DNA of 7,352 bases, taken from Gammaproteobacteria bacterium (lineage in GTDB: Bacteria; Pseudomonadota; Gammaproteobacteria; Pseudomonadales; Azotimanducaceae). Below are positions 6,348 to 7,352 of this stretch, in pieces. The DNA lies in NCBI GenBank assembly GCA_003228415.1, contig QIDL01000311.1:1-7352 (forward strand), in the 5' to 3' direction. The translations under genes were made by a program, and so were the position numbers. Position 1 is the first letter of the stretch; each line of letters starts with the position of its first letter. The notes under the pieces were generated by a model. That model worked only from the letters and a program-made list of their open reading frames with translations, did not search any database and was not told where the DNA came from.

Positions 6348-7352
6348 TTGAGCTTTTTTGAACGCTATTTGACAGTCTGGGTGGCGTTGTCCATCGGTGC
6401 CGGAATCCTGCTTGGCAAAGTAGCCCCCACGATTGCTCAGACGCTCGATGGCATGGCGATTACTGTCAACGAAGCGCCGGTGGTTTCCATCCCGATAGCG
6501 TTGTGTCTGTTTTTCATGATGTACCCCATCATGGTCAAGATCGATTTTCACAAGGTTGTCAAGGCAGGGAAAGCCGTGCGCCCGGTAGGTCTGACTCTCT
6601 TCATCAACTGGGCCGTCAAACCGTTCACCATGTATGCGATCGCGAGTTTCTTTCTGGGCACCTTGTTCCTTGCCTTCATAGGACCGGATGCGGTTGATCT
6701 GGTGAAGATGCCGCTCGGGGCGAACTTGTCCGTTGGTGATACCTATGGTGCGGGTCAGGTGGTGCTCGTTGACGGCGTCAGAATGCTCGAAGTACCGCTG
6801 TGGCGAAGCTATCTAGCCGGGTGCATTCTCCTGGGGATCGCACCCTGCACAGCAATGGTGCTGGTCTGGGGCTACCTGTCCAAAGGTAATGATGAGCACA
6901 CCCTGGTGATGGTTGCCATCAACTCATTGACCATGTTGGTGCTGTTCGGAGTGTTGGGTGGATTTCTGCTGGGAGTGGGCCGGTTACCGGTCCCCTGGCA
7001 AGCCCTTGTGCTGTCGATAAGCGTCTATGTGGCACTGCCGTTGGTGGCCGGTTACGCCTCCCGAAAATGGATCATCGCTACCAAAGGAGAGCAGTGGTTC
7101 AAGGAGACATTTCTGGGTTTTCTGACACCTGTGACAATCGGCGCGTTATTGATAACGCTTGTTCTACTGTTCTCGTTCAAGGGCGAGACGATCGTGCAGA
7201 ACCCACTGACCATCCTGTGGATCGCGATTCCGCTATTCATACAAACCGTTTTGATTTTCGCCATCGGCTACGCGCTCTCCAGGCTCTTGGGGCTGTCATA
7301 CGAGAACGCCGCACCGACGGCGATGATCGGTGCGTCCAACCACTTTGAAGTG
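6348..7352 (+). CDS. acr3: ACR3-family arsenite efflux permease, 3'-truncated by window edge
   Basis: The first 335 codons of an inner-membrane arsenite/antimonite exporter; the frame is open to the last base. The start is TTG at 6348, with AAGGGA (6334-6339) 8 nt upstream and an in-frame stop at 6333-6335 limiting alternatives. The opening MSFFERYLTVWVAL, the segment MMYPIMVKIDF (57-67) and NWAVKPFTM (87-95) are family hallmarks. APCTAMVLVW (165-174) holds the conserved metalloid-translocation cysteine, here C167. ENAAPTAMIGASNHFEV (319-335) carries the conserved Glu (E334) of the second half. About nine hydrophobic segments are visible; the family has ten. Compared with compact ACR3 proteins there are roughly 30 extra residues (about 112-150, including LGANLSVGDTYGAG) before the cysteine helix. 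ACR3 uses the proton gradient to expel As(III). No arsR or arsC is in the window. Confidence 0.93.
   Translation, partial: MSFFERYLTVWVALSIGAGILLGKVAPTIAQTLDGMAITVNEAPVVSIPIALCLFFMMYPIMVKIDFHKVVKAGKAVRPVGLTLFINWAVKPFTMYAIASFFLGTLFLAFIGPDAVDLVKMPLGANLSVGDTYGAGQVVLVDGVRMLEVPLWRSYLAGCILLGIAPCTAMVLVWGYLSKGNDEHTLVMVAINSLTMLVLFGVLGGFLLGVGRLPVPWQALVLSISVYVALPLVAGYASRKWIIATKGEQWFKETFLGFLTPVTIGALLITLVLLFSFKGETIVQNPLTILWIAIPLFIQTVLIFAIGYALSRLLGLSYENAAPTAMIGASNHFEV

Overview
The window comes from a Gram-negative bacterium, most likely a proteobacterium. It encodes an outer-membrane porin with a Sec signal peptide, and Shine-Dalgarno sequences precede most genes. Base composition looks moderately GC-rich throughout. 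I cannot name the genus; a gammaproteobacterial source is only a guess from the style of the genes. About 85-90% of the window is coding, and no RNA genes, IS elements, CRISPR arrays or origins were seen.

Left block (1-2126, + strand): the 3' end of a hemerythrin-like (HHE) protein, then a 190-nt regulatory gap with a perfect TTGACA box, an 8-bp inverted repeat and an FNR-like box. These precede a two-gene unit: a porin with an N-terminal periplasmic coiled coil, and 14 nt later a small exported mono-haem cytochrome c. This looks like an envelope/redox module.

Middle block (about 2127-4089, - strand): a TauD/TfdA-type Fe(II)/2-oxoglutarate dioxygenase followed in the same direction by a glutathione S-transferase-like protein. 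The GST has its own candidate promoter and converges on the cytochrome gene. This pair could oxidise and then conjugate or isomerise a small organic substrate, but the substrate cannot be read from the sequence.

Right block (4090-7352, + strand): a 248-nt divergent control region holding two inverted repeats, then a cytoplasmic glycoside hydrolase family 2 enzyme with both catalytic glutamates. Next is a 234-nt interval that looks like a decayed or frameshifted reading frame, then an ACR3-type arsenite efflux permease that starts with TTG and runs off the right edge. No arsR, arsC or arsM lies inside the window, so the arsenic cassette, if there is one, must continue to the right.

Nothing here is clearly a new system. 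The points most worth checking are the control elements before the porin, the shared dioxygenase/GH2 control region, and the 6114-6361 interval. In that interval an unidentified frame ends at TTT TGA inside the acr3 start, where a single +1 shift would join it to acr3.
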